Shown here piece after piece: positions 45,223 through 53,453 of a stretch of DNA of 64,000 nt; the stretch's first letter is position 1, and each line of letters starts with the position of its first letter. Both the position numbers and the translations under genes were made by a program. This stretch comes from Thermovibrio ammonificans HB-1 (GTDB lineage Bacteria > Aquificota > Aquificia > Desulfurobacteriales > Desulfurobacteriaceae), in NCBI RefSeq assembly GCF_000185805.1, contig NC_014926.1:1543501-1607500 (forward strand), in the 5' to 3' direction. The notes below the pieces were generated by a model. That model did no database searches, was not told the DNA's origin, and was given only the letters and a program-made list of their open reading frames with translations.

Positions 45223-46069
45223 TTTTACCCTCTTTCAGCTCCAGGTACTTTTTGGCGCACATAGAGGCAAGCCTGCGAACGCGCCCTATAAAAGCCGCCC
45301 TCTCGGCAACCGATATGGCCCCGCGGGCATCGAGCAAGTTGAACGTGTGAGAACACTTAAGGCAGTAATCGTAAGCGGGTAGAACGAGCCCCTCCCCAAC
45401 TAACCTCTCGGCCTCTTTTTCGTAAATATTGAAAAGCTCTAAAAGCATTTTAACATCGGCCTTCTCAAAGTTGTAAACCGACCACTGGTACTCATTTTCC
45501 CTGTAGAGGTCGCCGTACTTAACACCTTCGGTCCACTCTATATCAAATACGCTATCTACCCCCTGAATAAAGGTGGCTATCCTCTCAAGGCCGTAGGTAA
45601 TTTCAACAGAGACCGGGTCGAGGGTTATACCGCCCGCCTGCTGGAAGTAGGTAAACTGAGTAATCTCCATTCCGTCGAGCCACACTTCCCACCCGAGTCC
45701 CCAAGCGCCCAAGGTGGGAGACTCCCAGTCGTCCTCCACAAACCGAACGTCGTGCTCTTTCAGGTTTATCCCCAGAGCCTCCAAACTTCCCAAGTAAAGC
45801 TCCTGGGAGTTTTCAGGAGAAGGCTTCAAAATCACCTGAAACTGAAAGTAGTGTTGAAGTCTGTTCGGATTCTCTCCGTAACGTCCGTCGGCGGGGCGCC
45901 TGCAGGGTTGAAGGTAAGCTACCTTCCACGGCTCCTTACCGAGCACCTTTAAAAAAGTAAAAGGGTGCATCGTTCCCGCACCCTGCTCAACGTCGTAAGG
46001 AGAGGCAATTATGCAGCCCTTAGAGGCCCAGTACTCCTGGAGCCTGAAAACGATTTCCTGAAAAGTCAA
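45197..46069 (-). CDS. glyQ: Glycyl-tRNA synthetase alpha subunit
   Basis: Catalytic alpha chain, 290 aa. Signature: [19 protein letters not shown] then [20 protein letters not shown] and [21 protein letters not shown] start at the TTG at 46069, where family homology begins and GGAGAGG lies 4 nt upstream. An in-frame ATG at 46132 exists but coincides with the -35 element of the promoter, so it should not be in the mRNA. Confidence 0.95.
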   Translation of the reverse strand: MTFQEIVFRLQEYWASKGCIIASPYDVEQGAGTMHPFTFLKVLGKEPWKVAYLQPCRRPADGRYGENPNRLQHYFQFQVILKPSPENSQELYLGSLEALGINLKEHDVRFVEDDWESPTLGAWGLGWEVWLDGMEITQFTYFQQAGGITLDPVSVEITYGLERIATFIQGVDSVFDIEWTEGVKYGDLYRENEYQWSVYNFEKADVKMLLELFNIYEKEAERLVGEGLVLPAYDYCLKCSHTFNLLDARGAISVAERAAFIGRVRRLASMCAKKYLELKEGKSESKEPTA

Positions 46070-46104
46070 CCTTCCTCTCCGGCTCAGCTGGTTTGCTCGC
46101 TGTA

Positions 46105-46132
46105 ATTTTAACTGGAAAATCCGCCACTTCAA
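46105..46132 (-). promoter_or_regulatory. Promoter of glyQS-ppdK
   Basis: TTGAAG (46127-46132), 16-nt spacer, TAAAAT (46105-46110) on the minus strand; start near 46098, leaving a ~30-nt leader before the TTG start of glyQ. Confidence 0.62.
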
Positions 46133-46173
46133 GGAGTGAATACCCCTTCACCTGCGCCGCCGCACAAACAGAG

Positions 46174-46189
46174 TTTGATTTAAATCAAA
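46174..46189. promoter_or_regulatory. FNR/CRP-family palindrome upstream of the Roadblock gene
   Basis: TTTGATTTAAATCAAA is a perfect 16-bp palindrome containing TTGAT-N4-ATCAA, the FNR consensus. Its centre is about 41.5 nt before a start that would follow the -10-like TAATGT at 46211-46216, the class II activation position. A second palindrome, CCAATATTGG, sits between them at 46201-46210. Confidence 0.65.
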
Positions 46190-46269
46190 TAAACCAATCT
46201 CCAATATTGGTAATGTTTGCATTAACAAAAAAACGACAGGGGGCCTTCTGGGCCTTTAAGGAGGTTCAA

Positions 46270-46698
46270 ATGGAAAACTCCCACCCGGTTGCGAAAATGT
46301 TAATAGAGGCTCACCAGGGGGGTGAAACTGGAAACGGAGGTAACGGTATGACAAAACATCAAGAGATGGAAAACCTCCTTACCCAAGTGGTTAAGGAGAA
46401 CGGACTCGACGGAGCAGTAATCGCCGACATTGAAGGCCTTCCCCTTGCGTCACACCTGCCCCCTTCGGTAGACGAAGACGAACTTGCAGCCGCATCTGCC
46501 GCCATACTCTCGATTAGTGACTCAAAACTTACAGACGGATGGAAGGGAGGCGTAGTTCAGCTCTCCGTTGAGTCTGTTGACGGGTATTTAGTAATTAAAG
46601 AAGTTAAAGGAGAGTACGTTATAAGCGTTGTCGCCCCGAAAAGCTCAAAACTCGGAATAGTGCTCTCCGCAGTCCGGAGCATAGAGAGACGCCTTTAA
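46270..46698 (+). CDS. Roadblock/LC7-domain protein
   Basis: 142 aa from the ATG at 46270, 4 nt after AAGGAGGT. After a Gly/Asn-rich N-terminal tail, the domain reads LTQVVKENGLDGAVIADIEG ... LSVESVDGYLVIKEVKGEYVIS, with the alternating beta/alpha pattern of Roadblock/LC7 (MglB-like) proteins, which regulate small GTPases or act as dimeric scaffolds. No Ras-like GTPase gene is adjacent. An FNR-type site upstream suggests redox or energy-linked control. Confidence 0.8.
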   Translation: MENSHPVAKMLIEAHQGGETGNGGNGMTKHQEMENLLTQVVKENGLDGAVIADIEGLPLASHLPPSVDEDELAAASAAILSISDSKLTDGWKGGVVQLSVESVDGYLVIKEVKGEYVISVVAPKSSKLGIVLSAVRSIERRL

Positions 46699-46722
46699 AC
46701 CTGCCCTCTAACGGAGGCAATT

Positions 46723-46953
46723 GTGAGCGTAAGCGATACTATGAAAGATAAACTGGAAAAACTGAACAGAAAGCGAAAAAGCGGAGAACTCTCTTCGCGG
46801 GAGTACTACAAGGGACTCATGCTCCTGCTCGTAGAGCTTGCCGACGCCCTACAGGAGGAAGATATATCGGAATTAGAGGTTAAACGCCAGATTCCGGTTC
46901 TAAAGGTCTTTATTACCGAACAGCTGAAGAAGATGAAAGGCAGGGGAAATTAA
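46723..46953 (+). CDS. Small helical protein of unknown function
   Basis: 76 aa, GTG start behind CGGAGGC. Strongly charged and helical (MKDKLEKLNRKRKSGELSSR then EYYKGLMLLLVELADALQEE). It directly follows the Roadblock gene (24 nt) and could work with it, but I recognise no family. Confidence 0.65.
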   Translation: MSVSDTMKDKLEKLNRKRKSGELSSREYYKGLMLLLVELADALQEEDISELEVKRQIPVLKVFITEQLKKMKGRGN

Positions 46954-46971
46954 CTCCCGGTGTGCGCCGAT

Positions 46972-47017
46972 GGCTCCTCCTTCTTAAATTTGTGATTAAA
47001 CCGTTAAAGGAGGAGCC
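46972..47017 (+). promoter_or_regulatory. queC leader hairpin that sequesters the ribosome-binding site
   Basis: An 11-bp perfect inverted repeat: GGCTCCTCCTT (46972-46982) pairs with AAGGAGGAGCC (47007-47017), loop 24 nt. The right arm is the entire ribosome-binding site and abuts the TTG start of queC. A smaller hairpin (CGGTG/CGCCG) precedes it. It does not match the short preQ1 riboswitch pattern as I remember it. Confidence 0.65.
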
Positions 47018-47725
47018 TTGAACGGCGCCGTCGTTATATTCTCGGGTGGCCTCGACTCAACAACGGCCCTCTACTGGGCAAAAAGGCACTTTGAGAAAGT
47101 TTACGCAATAACCTTCTACTACGGCCAGAGGCACAGCCTCGAGGTTGAGTTCGCCAAAATCACGGCGGAAAAAGCCAACGTAGACGAACACCTCATATTC
47201 CCCGTAGACCTCTCCAGAATAGGAGCTTCCGCCCTAACCGACCGGTCGATAGAAGTTCCCGAAACGAGCTCCGTTGAAGAAATCAAAGAGCGGGGAATTC
47301 CAGTAACCTACGTCCCCTTCAGAAACGGCATATTCATCTCGATAGCAGCCGCCTACGCAGAGGCAAAGGGGTGTACAAACCTGGTAGGAGGCTGGAACGC
47401 GGTAGACTACAGCGGATACCCCGACTGCCGCCCCCAGTTCCTCAAGGCGATGGAGGAGGCCCTTAACCTGGGCACGAAGGCGGGTGCAGAGGGGAAGAGG
47501 TGGCACATCCACGCCCCCCTCATCAACCTCACAAAGGGCCAGATAATCAAGCTCGGGCTGGAGCTCGGTGCCGACTACTCCTACTCCCTGTCGTGCTACA
47601 GGGGAGATGAAGTACCCTGTATGAAGTGCGACAGCTGCATACTGCGCGCCAAAGGCTGGGAAGAGGTAGGAGAGGAAGACCACCTCATAAAAAGGCTGAA
47701 GGAGGAGGGCAAAATCCTTGAGTAG
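47018..47725 (+). CDS. queC: 7-cyano-7-deazaguanine synthase
   Basis: QueC converts 7-carboxy-7-deazaguanine to preQ0 with ATP and ammonia in queuosine synthesis. 235 aa with the PP-loop [14 protein letters not shown] (8-21), the segment [16 protein letters not shown], and four zinc-binding Cys near the C-terminus ([16 protein letters not shown]). TTG start directly after the stem that buries its AAGGAGG site. Its 3' end overlaps selD. No other queuosine genes are in the window. Confidence 0.95.
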   Translation: MNGAVVIFSGGLDSTTALYWAKRHFEKVYAITFYYGQRHSLEVEFAKITAEKANVDEHLIFPVDLSRIGASALTDRSIEVPETSSVEEIKERGIPVTYVPFRNGIFISIAAAYAEAKGCTNLVGGWNAVDYSGYPDCRPQFLKAMEEALNLGTKAGAEGKRWHIHAPLINLTKGQIIKLGLELGADYSYSLSCYRGDEVPCMKCDSCILRAKGWEEVGEEDHLIKRLKEEGKILE

Positions 47726-48782
47726 CAAGAAAGTGAAGATGACACAAACGGTCAGAGCTTCCGGCTGAGGGGCAAAACTCAGCCCGGTCGGGCTCTCAAA
47801 CCTCCTTTCCAAAGTAGAGCTTCCCACAAACGATAAAGTCTTAGTAGGCGTAGAAACCGCCGAAGACGCAGGCGTCTACCTACTCTCCCCGGAACTTGCC
47901 TTAGTTCAAACAGCCGACTTCATAACCCCGGTTGTAGACGACCCCTTCATCTACGGCCAGGTTGCTGCCGCCAACGCCCTCTCCGACATCTACGCCATGG
48001 GGGCAAAACCCGTAACGGCACTAAACCTCCTCATGTTCGACACCTGCCGCTTGCCCGCCGAGTTCCTCTCGGAGATAGTGGCCGGAGGAGCTTCAAAAGT
48101 TAAAGAAGCAGACGCGGTAATCCTCGGAGGCCACACCGTTGACGACCTTGAAACAAAGTACGGCCTTGCGGTCACCGGCACGGCAGAGCCCTCAAAACTG
48201 GTCAGAAACTCAACGGCCAAACCGGGAGACTACCTCATCTACACAAAACCCCTCGGCATAGGAGTTCTCACAACGGCCATAAAAGCAGACCTTGCAAAGC
48301 CGGAGGAGATAGACGCCGTCTGCGAGGCGATGACCACCCTCAACAAAAACGCATCGGAAGCCATGGTAGAAGTGGGAGTTAACGCCTGTACCGACGTAAC
48401 CGGCTTCGGCCTCTTAGGCCACCTGCTCGAAATGGTTTCGGCCAGCGGCACGGGAGCCGAAGTATTTGCCGAAAGCTTTCAACTCCTCCCGGGTGCCCTG
48501 GAATACGCCTCCATGGGACTCCTTCCCGCTGCAACCTACGAAAACGAAGAGTTCGTTGCCGAATCGGCAGAGTTCGAAGAAGCCGTAACCCCGGAGCTCC
48601 GCTCACTCCTTTTCGACCCGCAAACCTCCGGAGGCCTGCTCATCTCGGTTCCCCCGGAGCGCCTTAAGAAACTCATAAACGCCCTGACCAAAAGGGGAGT
48701 CAAGTGGGTAACGGTTGTCGGCAGAATAACCGCCGAAGGTAAAATAAGGGTTAGAAGCGGTAAACTCGAAGCGGAGAAGTAG
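47718..48782 (+). CDS. selD: Selenide, water dikinase (selenoprotein, Sec17)
   Basis: Makes selenophosphate for Sec-tRNA. The frame contains an in-frame TGA at 47766-47768, residue 17 from the TTG at 47718 (GGAGGAGGG 8 nt upstream): ...[18 protein letters not shown]. This is exactly where E. coli SelD has Cys17, so TGA is read as selenocysteine. Downstream motifs are normal: [40 protein letters not shown] and DPQTSGGLL. Full length is 354 aa. Conventional gene calling would start at ATG 47997 and lose the first 93 residues. Confidence 0.94.
47766..47794 (+). promoter_or_regulatory. UGA codon and bacterial SECIS hairpin in selD
   Basis: The Sec UGA is followed by a stem AGCCC (47781-47785)/GGGCT (47790-47794) with loop GGTC. 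The loop lies 18-21 nt after the UGA and has the GGUC sequence also present in the E. coli fdhF SECIS apical loop. It should bind SelB. Confidence 0.75.
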
Positions 48783-48783
48783 C

Positions 48784-50079
48784 TTGAAAAAGAAAATCGC
48801 CGTTATAAGCCTCGGTTGTCCGAAAAACTGGGTAGACACAGAACTGATGGTCGGCCTTTTAAAGGCAACGGGGGAAGTCGAGCTGGTCTCCTCCCTTGAA
48901 GCAGCCGACGTTATACTGGTAAACACCTGCGGGTTCATAACGCCGGCAAAAGAGGAGTCCATAGACGAAATCCTGAACGCCATAGAGGCGAAAAAGCAGT
49001 CTCCAGACAAAAAGGTGGTTGTTGCCGGCTGCCTCTACCAGCGGTACAAAGAGGAGCTCAAAAGGGAGCTCCCAGAGGTAGACGCCTTCATCGGCGTTAA
49101 CGAGCTCCTCAGGAGCGTAGAGAGAATCCTTAACAGGAAAGCCGCCGTCAGGAAGCCCTACCTCTACAGGGAGGTCCTTACCCCTCCCCACCTTGCCTAC
49201 CTGAAAATAGCCGAAGGCTGCTCAAACGCCTGTACCTACTGTGCAATCCCAATCATCAGAGGGCCCCTTAAAAGCCGGCCGGTAAACGAAGTAGTGGAAG
49301 AGGCCAAACGCCTCGCCGAAAGGGGCGTTAAAGAACTATACGTAATAGCCCAGGACACAACCGCCTACAGGCGCGACTTCGGAGAGGAAAAGGCACTCAT
49401 CAAACTCTTAGAGCAGCTCGAAAAAGTTGAAGGAATAGAGTGGATTAGGCTCATGTACACCTACCCTTCCCACATAACCGACAACCTCATAGACTACATG
49501 GCATCCTCCGAGAAGCTCGTTAAATACATAGACGTTCCCCTACAACACATAAACGACAAAGTGCTCGCCTCCATGGGGAGGAAGTACACAAGGGCATCCG
49601 CCGAAAAACTCTTAGAGAAGCTGAGGCTCAGGGTTCCCGGAATAGCCATAAGGACAACCTTCATCGTAGGATTCCCCACAGAAGGGGAAGCCGAGTTCGA
49701 AGAGCTTCACACCTTCATCAAAGAGTTCAAATTCGACTGGGCAGGCTTCTTCAAATACTCCAGGGAAGAAGGCACCGCCGCCTACAGACTTGGAGACCTC
49801 CCTGAAGAGCTTAAAGACTCAAGGCTCAACCTCCTTGAAGAGACCCAGTTCTGGATATACGAAGAGCTCCACCGCTCACTGGTCGGAAAACGCCTCAAGC
49901 TCATAGTCGACTCACCGTCGTCGGACATGCCCGGCTTCGTAGAGGCCCGAAGCTACAGAAACGCCTACGAAATAGACGGCATAGTCTACTTAAAAGGAAA
50001 CCACACCCCCGGCAAAATAGTTGAAGCCAAAGTCACGGGCCTTGCAAGCAACGTAGACCTTACAGCCGAACCCCTCTAA
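48784..50079 (+). CDS. rimO: Ribosomal protein S12 methylthiotransferase
   Basis: Radical-SAM enzyme that methylthiolates Asp of S12. 431 aa, TTG start 1 nt after the selD stop. Cluster cysteines 12 (SLGCPKNWVDTE), 49 and 83; radical-SAM triad C146xxxC150xxC153 (GCSNACTYC); C-terminal TRAM domain. The SLGCPKN start distinguishes it from MiaB. Confidence 0.97.
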   Translation: MKKKIAVISLGCPKNWVDTELMVGLLKATGEVELVSSLEAADVILVNTCGFITPAKEESIDEILNAIEAKKQSPDKKVVVAGCLYQRYKEELKRELPEVDAFIGVNELLRSVERILNRKAAVRKPYLYREVLTPPHLAYLKIAEGCSNACTYCAIPIIRGPLKSRPVNEVVEEAKRLAERGVKELYVIAQDTTAYRRDFGEEKALIKLLEQLEKVEGIEWIRLMYTYPSHITDNLIDYMASSEKLVKYIDVPLQHINDKVLASMGRKYTRASAEKLLEKLRLRVPGIAIRTTFIVGFPTEGEAEFEELHTFIKEFKFDWAGFFKYSREEGTAAYRLGDLPEELKDSRLNLLEETQFWIYEELHRSLVGKRLKLIVDSPSSDMPGFVEARSYRNAYEIDGIVYLKGNHTPGKIVEAKVTGLASNVDLTAEPL

Positions 50080-50208
50080 CGCCTTCGGCCTACTGCAGAG
50101 CTTCCTCTCTCCTGCATCCGGTAGAACGGCCAGCTCCCACACCCCCCTTGAAAACCTTATACTTTCTCTTTAAAGGGAGCTTCAAAACCCAACCGGAGAG
50201 AGAGGTTA

Positions 50209-51423
50209 ATGGCCGAGCAGTTTAAAGTAGTGAAAACCTACGAAGAGATAAACGAGAAAATAAGGAAAGGCGAGGCCGTAGTAGTTACGGCCGAAGAGAT
50301 GATAGAGATAGTAGAAGAGCTTGGCGTTGTAAAAGCCGCCCGGGAAGTAGACGTAGTAACAACCGGAACCTTCGGCGCAATGTGCTCCTCGGGGGCCTTC
50401 CTCAACGTAGGCCACACAAAGCCCAGGATGAAAATGGAGGAGATTTACCTCAACGGCGTTCCCGCCTACGGAGGAATTGCCGCAGTTGACCTCTACATAG
50501 GAGCAACCGCCCTCCCCGAAAACGACCCCAGGAACGAAGTGTACCCGGGCAGGTTCGAGTACGGAGGGGCCCACGTTATAGAGGAGCTCATAGCCGGCGA
50601 AGACATAGAGCTTGAGGCCTACGGGTACGGAACCGACTGCTACCCAAGGCGGGAGATTAAAAAGCTCATAAACATAAAAACCATAAACGACGCAATCCTC
50701 TGCAGCCCCCGTAACGCCTACCAGAACTACAACGTTGCCGTAAACAAGTCCTCAAGAACCATTTACACCTACATGGGAACGCTAAAACCAAACTTCGGAA
50801 ACGCCACCTACTCTGGCGCCGGCCAGCTCTCCCCCCTGATGAACGACCCCTTCTTCGAAACGATAGGGGTGGGAACGAGAATATTCTTAGGGGGAGGAAT
50901 CGGGTACGTAGCCTTCCACGGCACCCAGCACGCCCCCTTTGGAGTTAAAAGGAGCAAGAAAGGGCAACCTATGGAAGGGGCTGGCACCCTGATGGTTGTA
51001 GGGGACATGAAACAGATGAGCACCGACTTTATAAAGGCCGCTTCCATTTTGGGCTACGGCGTCTCAATGTTCGTCGGGATAGGCATTCCCATTCCGATTC
51101 TGAACGAGAGAATCGCCTACTACACCTCCGTAAGGGACGACGAAATCTTCGCCCCGGTAATAGACTACTCGGTCGATTACCCCTCGGGTAACGCCAAGCC
51201 TCTAAAGTACGTTAGCTATGCAGAGCTCCGTAGGGGCTACATAGAGCTGAACGGCAAGAAAGTTCCAACCTCTCCAGTCTCCTCCTACTACAAGGCAAGG
51301 GAGATTGCCAACATACTGAAAGAGTGGATAAAGAGCGGGGAGTTTGAAATCAGCAAACCCGCCGAAACCCTCCCCGCCCCCGAGCCGAACGTGAAAATAG
51401 AGTACGACACCAGGAAAGATTAA
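50209..51423 (+). CDS. Homocysteine biosynthesis protein (HcyBio/DUF39)
   Basis: 404 aa of the family shown in methanogens and sulfate reducers to help convert aspartate semialdehyde plus sulfide to homocysteine. Recognised by VVTTGTFGAMCSSGAFLNVG, GGGIGYVAFHGTQHAPFG and the C-terminal KYVSYAELRRGYIELNGKKV. The usual partner (a NIL/ferredoxin-domain protein) is not next to it. GAGAGAGG precedes the ATG. The 129-nt gap upstream has no gene; a riboswitch is not evident. Confidence 0.88.
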   Translation: MAEQFKVVKTYEEINEKIRKGEAVVVTAEEMIEIVEELGVVKAAREVDVVTTGTFGAMCSSGAFLNVGHTKPRMKMEEIYLNGVPAYGGIAAVDLYIGATALPENDPRNEVYPGRFEYGGAHVIEELIAGEDIELEAYGYGTDCYPRREIKKLINIKTINDAILCSPRNAYQNYNVAVNKSSRTIYTYMGTLKPNFGNATYSGAGQLSPLMNDPFFETIGVGTRIFLGGGIGYVAFHGTQHAPFGVKRSKKGQPMEGAGTLMVVGDMKQMSTDFIKAASILGYGVSMFVGIGIPIPILNERIAYYTSVRDDEIFAPVIDYSVDYPSGNAKPLKYVSYAELRRGYIELNGKKVPTSPVSSYYKAREIANILKEWIKSGEFEISKPAETLPAPEPNVKIEYDTRKD

Positions 51424-51501
51424 AACAGAATCAGGTTCTAAGCCCATTAGAAGGTTAGAATTTTGTGGAACGAAGAGTCTAATCCGAATTTTTAGATAAC
51501 T

Positions 51502-52485
51502 ATGAAACCTTTAAACAGAGCCCAGAGAGAAGCCTTAAAAGAGCTTAACGCCCTAACCGAAGAGTTGAAGCTCCTCTTCTCCTTCTACCGATGGTACCTT
51601 GAAGAGATGGAGTTCGACTCCGAAACTGAAGAGTGGACCCAGGTATTCCACATCAGAACCAACATTCAGAAGCTCTTCTTACTTCCTCTCCCGGGTTTGG
51701 CCGTAACGGCCAGGAAAAAGAAAGAGTACATAAAGTTATGCAGGAAGCTCAGGGAACTCGACCTAAAACTTCTCAAGAAAAGGGATTTCCTAAAAAAGGA
51801 ATTTGACTTTGAGTCGTTCAGAACGGAAGAATGCCAGTTCAGGAACTGGAAGGAGATTCCAAAGAAACTGTGGTGGTACCACTTAGACTCCAACGAAATT
51901 CCCGACTTCAACGTTCCCATTTGGCTGCTTGTTCCAGAAACTTGTAAATTTAAGGCCGTAATAGTTTCAGGCCGTTTAAAAGAGAAACCGGTTAAGGTTT
52001 TACTGTACGTTCCGATAGAGACCAACCTAAAAAAACGAGAAAAGCTTGAGAAAGACATCGTTTCAAACATCGACTTTGACTATCCCACATTCATCTACGA
52101 CGAGTTTCGAATTTCGGGCCGTGTAAAAAAACAACACAGCTTCTCCGCATTTGTCCTCCCCATTTCGGGCTTAATCGCCAAACTCCACTTAACAAACAAA
52201 CTGTACCTTGAAGAGCTTAAACACAAGGAGCTCCTAATAGCCTTTCCAAAAGAGACAAGTGTTTTTAAAACTCGGTTCTATCAAGAGTTAAAGGAAGCTA
52301 TTTTCAAAGGAAACACTAAGTTTCTGAACGAAAAAACCTTAAAGGAAGAGCAGTTTGCCTTTTTCAAGGTAGATATAGTTATAAGTAGAGAGCTTGAAAT
52401 CGAACTAAAAAAGGAAAGCGGAGAGAAAAAACTACTTCCCGAGAAAACATCCGAACTCAGTGGAGACATCGTCTTACAGGTATAA
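51502..52485 (+). CDS. Protein of unknown function (327 aa)
   Basis: Not recognised. Soluble, rich in Lys/Glu/Phe, with a predicted helical N-terminus (LNALTEELKLLFSFYRWYLE) and a mixed C-terminal half. No membrane segment, nucleotide-binding or metal motif. The start ATG has no clear ribosome-binding site and sits 78 nt after the HcyBio gene in AT-rich sequence. Base composition is lower in GC than in neighbours, shared with the next gene, suggesting a small acquired cassette beside a tRNA cluster. Confidence 0.7.
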   Translation: MKPLNRAQREALKELNALTEELKLLFSFYRWYLEEMEFDSETEEWTQVFHIRTNIQKLFLLPLPGLAVTARKKKEYIKLCRKLRELDLKLLKKRDFLKKEFDFESFRTEECQFRNWKEIPKKLWWYHLDSNEIPDFNVPIWLLVPETCKFKAVIVSGRLKEKPVKVLLYVPIETNLKKREKLEKDIVSNIDFDYPTFIYDEFRISGRVKKQHSFSAFVLPISGLIAKLHLTNKLYLEELKHKELLIAFPKETSVFKTRFYQELKEAIFKGNTKFLNEKTLKEEQFAFFKVDIVISRELEIELKKESGEKKLLPEKTSELSGDIVLQV

Positions 52486-52487
52486 AG

Positions 52488-53012
52488 TTGCACTACAAAC
52501 TTGAAGCTCAGAAACTTCTATCCGCCCTGAGAAGGGGAGAGTACAAGTGGAAAGAGATAGAGTGTAATAACAAAGAGATAAAACATTTAAGAAAAGCACT
52601 GAAGAGTCATAGCTTCTGCAACAGTATCTGCAAAGACACCTCTTCCATTACAGCACGGGAGAAGGACTTCTGCAAACGGATACTCCAGTCGGAGAAGAAC
52701 GGCATTCCGCTTTCTTTAAAGAGCCCCAAGGATTTAGATACCGTAGTCAGGAAAGTGGTCCTTTCCGACTCCCTCCAGTGGGCCTACGCAAAGCTTACTA
52801 ACGGAAGAAAGGTTCTCTACTGCTACTGTGCAGAGAAAATGTTTGGAACAGGTCACTGGTTACTCGGAAGCTGCCTTGAAGATGAAAGGGTTAAAGTTCT
52901 AACAGTTTTCTTTCTTTTCCCCGATAGAAAGCCGCTGAAACGGTTTTTAGTATCAAGGAAGAGTAAAAACAACACTATCGTGAAAGTATTGGCAGCCGAA
53001 ATGGCGGAATGA
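52488..53012 (+). CDS. Cysteine-containing protein of unknown function (174 aa)
   Basis: Not recognised. TTG start 2 nt after the previous stop, so the two are coupled. Cysteines are grouped (SFCNSICKDT, DFCKRI, YCYCAEKMFG, GSCLED), which could bind a metal or cluster. A hydrophobic strand (VLTVFFLFPD) follows. It ends 13 nt from the tRNA-Cys gene on the other strand. With the preceding gene it forms a two-gene unit of unknown role. Confidence 0.65.
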   Translation: MHYKLEAQKLLSALRRGEYKWKEIECNNKEIKHLRKALKSHSFCNSICKDTSSITAREKDFCKRILQSEKNGIPLSLKSPKDLDTVVRKVVLSDSLQWAYAKLTNGRKVLYCYCAEKMFGTGHWLLGSCLEDERVKVLTVFFLFPDRKPLKRFLVSRKSKNNTIVKVLAAEMAE

Positions 53013-53025
53013 GGGAAGGTTTAAG

Positions 53026-53100
53026 TGGAGGCGGCGGGCGGAATCGAACCGCCGAATAAGGGATTTGCAGTCCCCTGCCTTACCACTTGGCTACGCCGCC
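53026..53100 (-). tRNA. tRNA-Cys (anticodon GCA)
   Basis: Minus-strand cloverleaf, acceptor GGCGGCG/CGCCGCC, anticodon loop CTGCAAA, encoded CCA. Last of five tRNAs following ispE. Confidence 0.95.
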
Positions 53101-53104
53101 TTAG

Positions 53105-53180
53105 TGGAGCGGGCGACGGGACTTGAACCCGCGACCCCAACCTTGGCAAGGTTGTGCTCTACCAACTGAGCTACGCCCGC
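53105..53180 (-). tRNA. tRNA-Gly (anticodon GCC), copy 1
   Basis: Acceptor GCGGGCG/CGCCCGC, anticodon loop TTGCCAA, encoded CCA. It differs from the plus-strand copy near the rRNA operon at only two positions, around the anticodon stem and variable loop. Confidence 0.95.
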
Positions 53181-53190
53181 GCCCTTTTTT

Positions 53191-53276
53191 TGGTGCGGGA
53201 GGCGGGAGTCGAACCCGCACGCCACGAGGGCACTGGATCCTAAGTCCAGCGCGTCTGCCAGTTCCGCCACTCCCGC
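53191..53276 (-). tRNA. tRNA-Leu (anticodon TAG)
   Basis: 86 nt with the long variable arm of class II tRNAs; acceptor GCGGGAG/CTCCCGC, anticodon loop CTTAGGA, encoded CCA. Confidence 0.95.
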
Positions 53277-53288
53277 GGCGGATTTCTA

Positions 53289-53365
53289 TGGGGTGGGAGA
53301 CGGGACTTGAACCCGCGACCGCCGGGGCCACAACCCGGCGCTCCACCAACTGAGCTACTCCCACC
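53289..53365 (-). tRNA. tRNA-His (anticodon GTG)
   Basis: Anticodon loop TTGTGGC; the 5' end carries the extra G-1 paired with C73, the histidine identity element. Encoded CCA. Confidence 0.95.
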
Positions 53366-53377
53366 ACAATAATAAAA

Positions 53378-53452
53378 TGGCTGGGGCGGCAGGATTCGAA
53401 CCTGCGAATGGCGGATCCAAAGTCCGCTGCCTTACCGCTTGGCTACGCCCCA
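53378..53452 (-). tRNA. tRNA-Gln (anticodon TTG)
   Basis: Acceptor TGGGGCG/CGCCCCA, anticodon loop CTTTGGA, encoded CCA. Its 5' end is one base after the ispE stop codon, so the tRNA array must be released from the ispE transcript by RNase P. Confidence 0.95.
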
Positions 53453-53453
53453 G

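Noticed and set aside
46070..46132. ATG 46132 as the glyQ start
   Set aside because: It coincides with the -35 hexamer of the predicted glyQ promoter and lies outside family homology; TTG 46069 is better.
50104..50205. CCTCTCTCC pairing with the ribosome-binding site of the homocysteine gene
   Set aside because: Only 8 bp of simple GA/CT repeat over about 85 nt; likely chance, unlike the queC stem.
50080..50208. SAM riboswitch before the homocysteine gene
   Set aside because: No conserved SAM-I/II core segments could be recognised in this 129-nt gap.
53123..53353. Apparent ORF across the tRNA-Gly/Leu/His genes
   Set aside because: Translation of tRNA genes on the opposite strand; the frame is a known spurious pattern.
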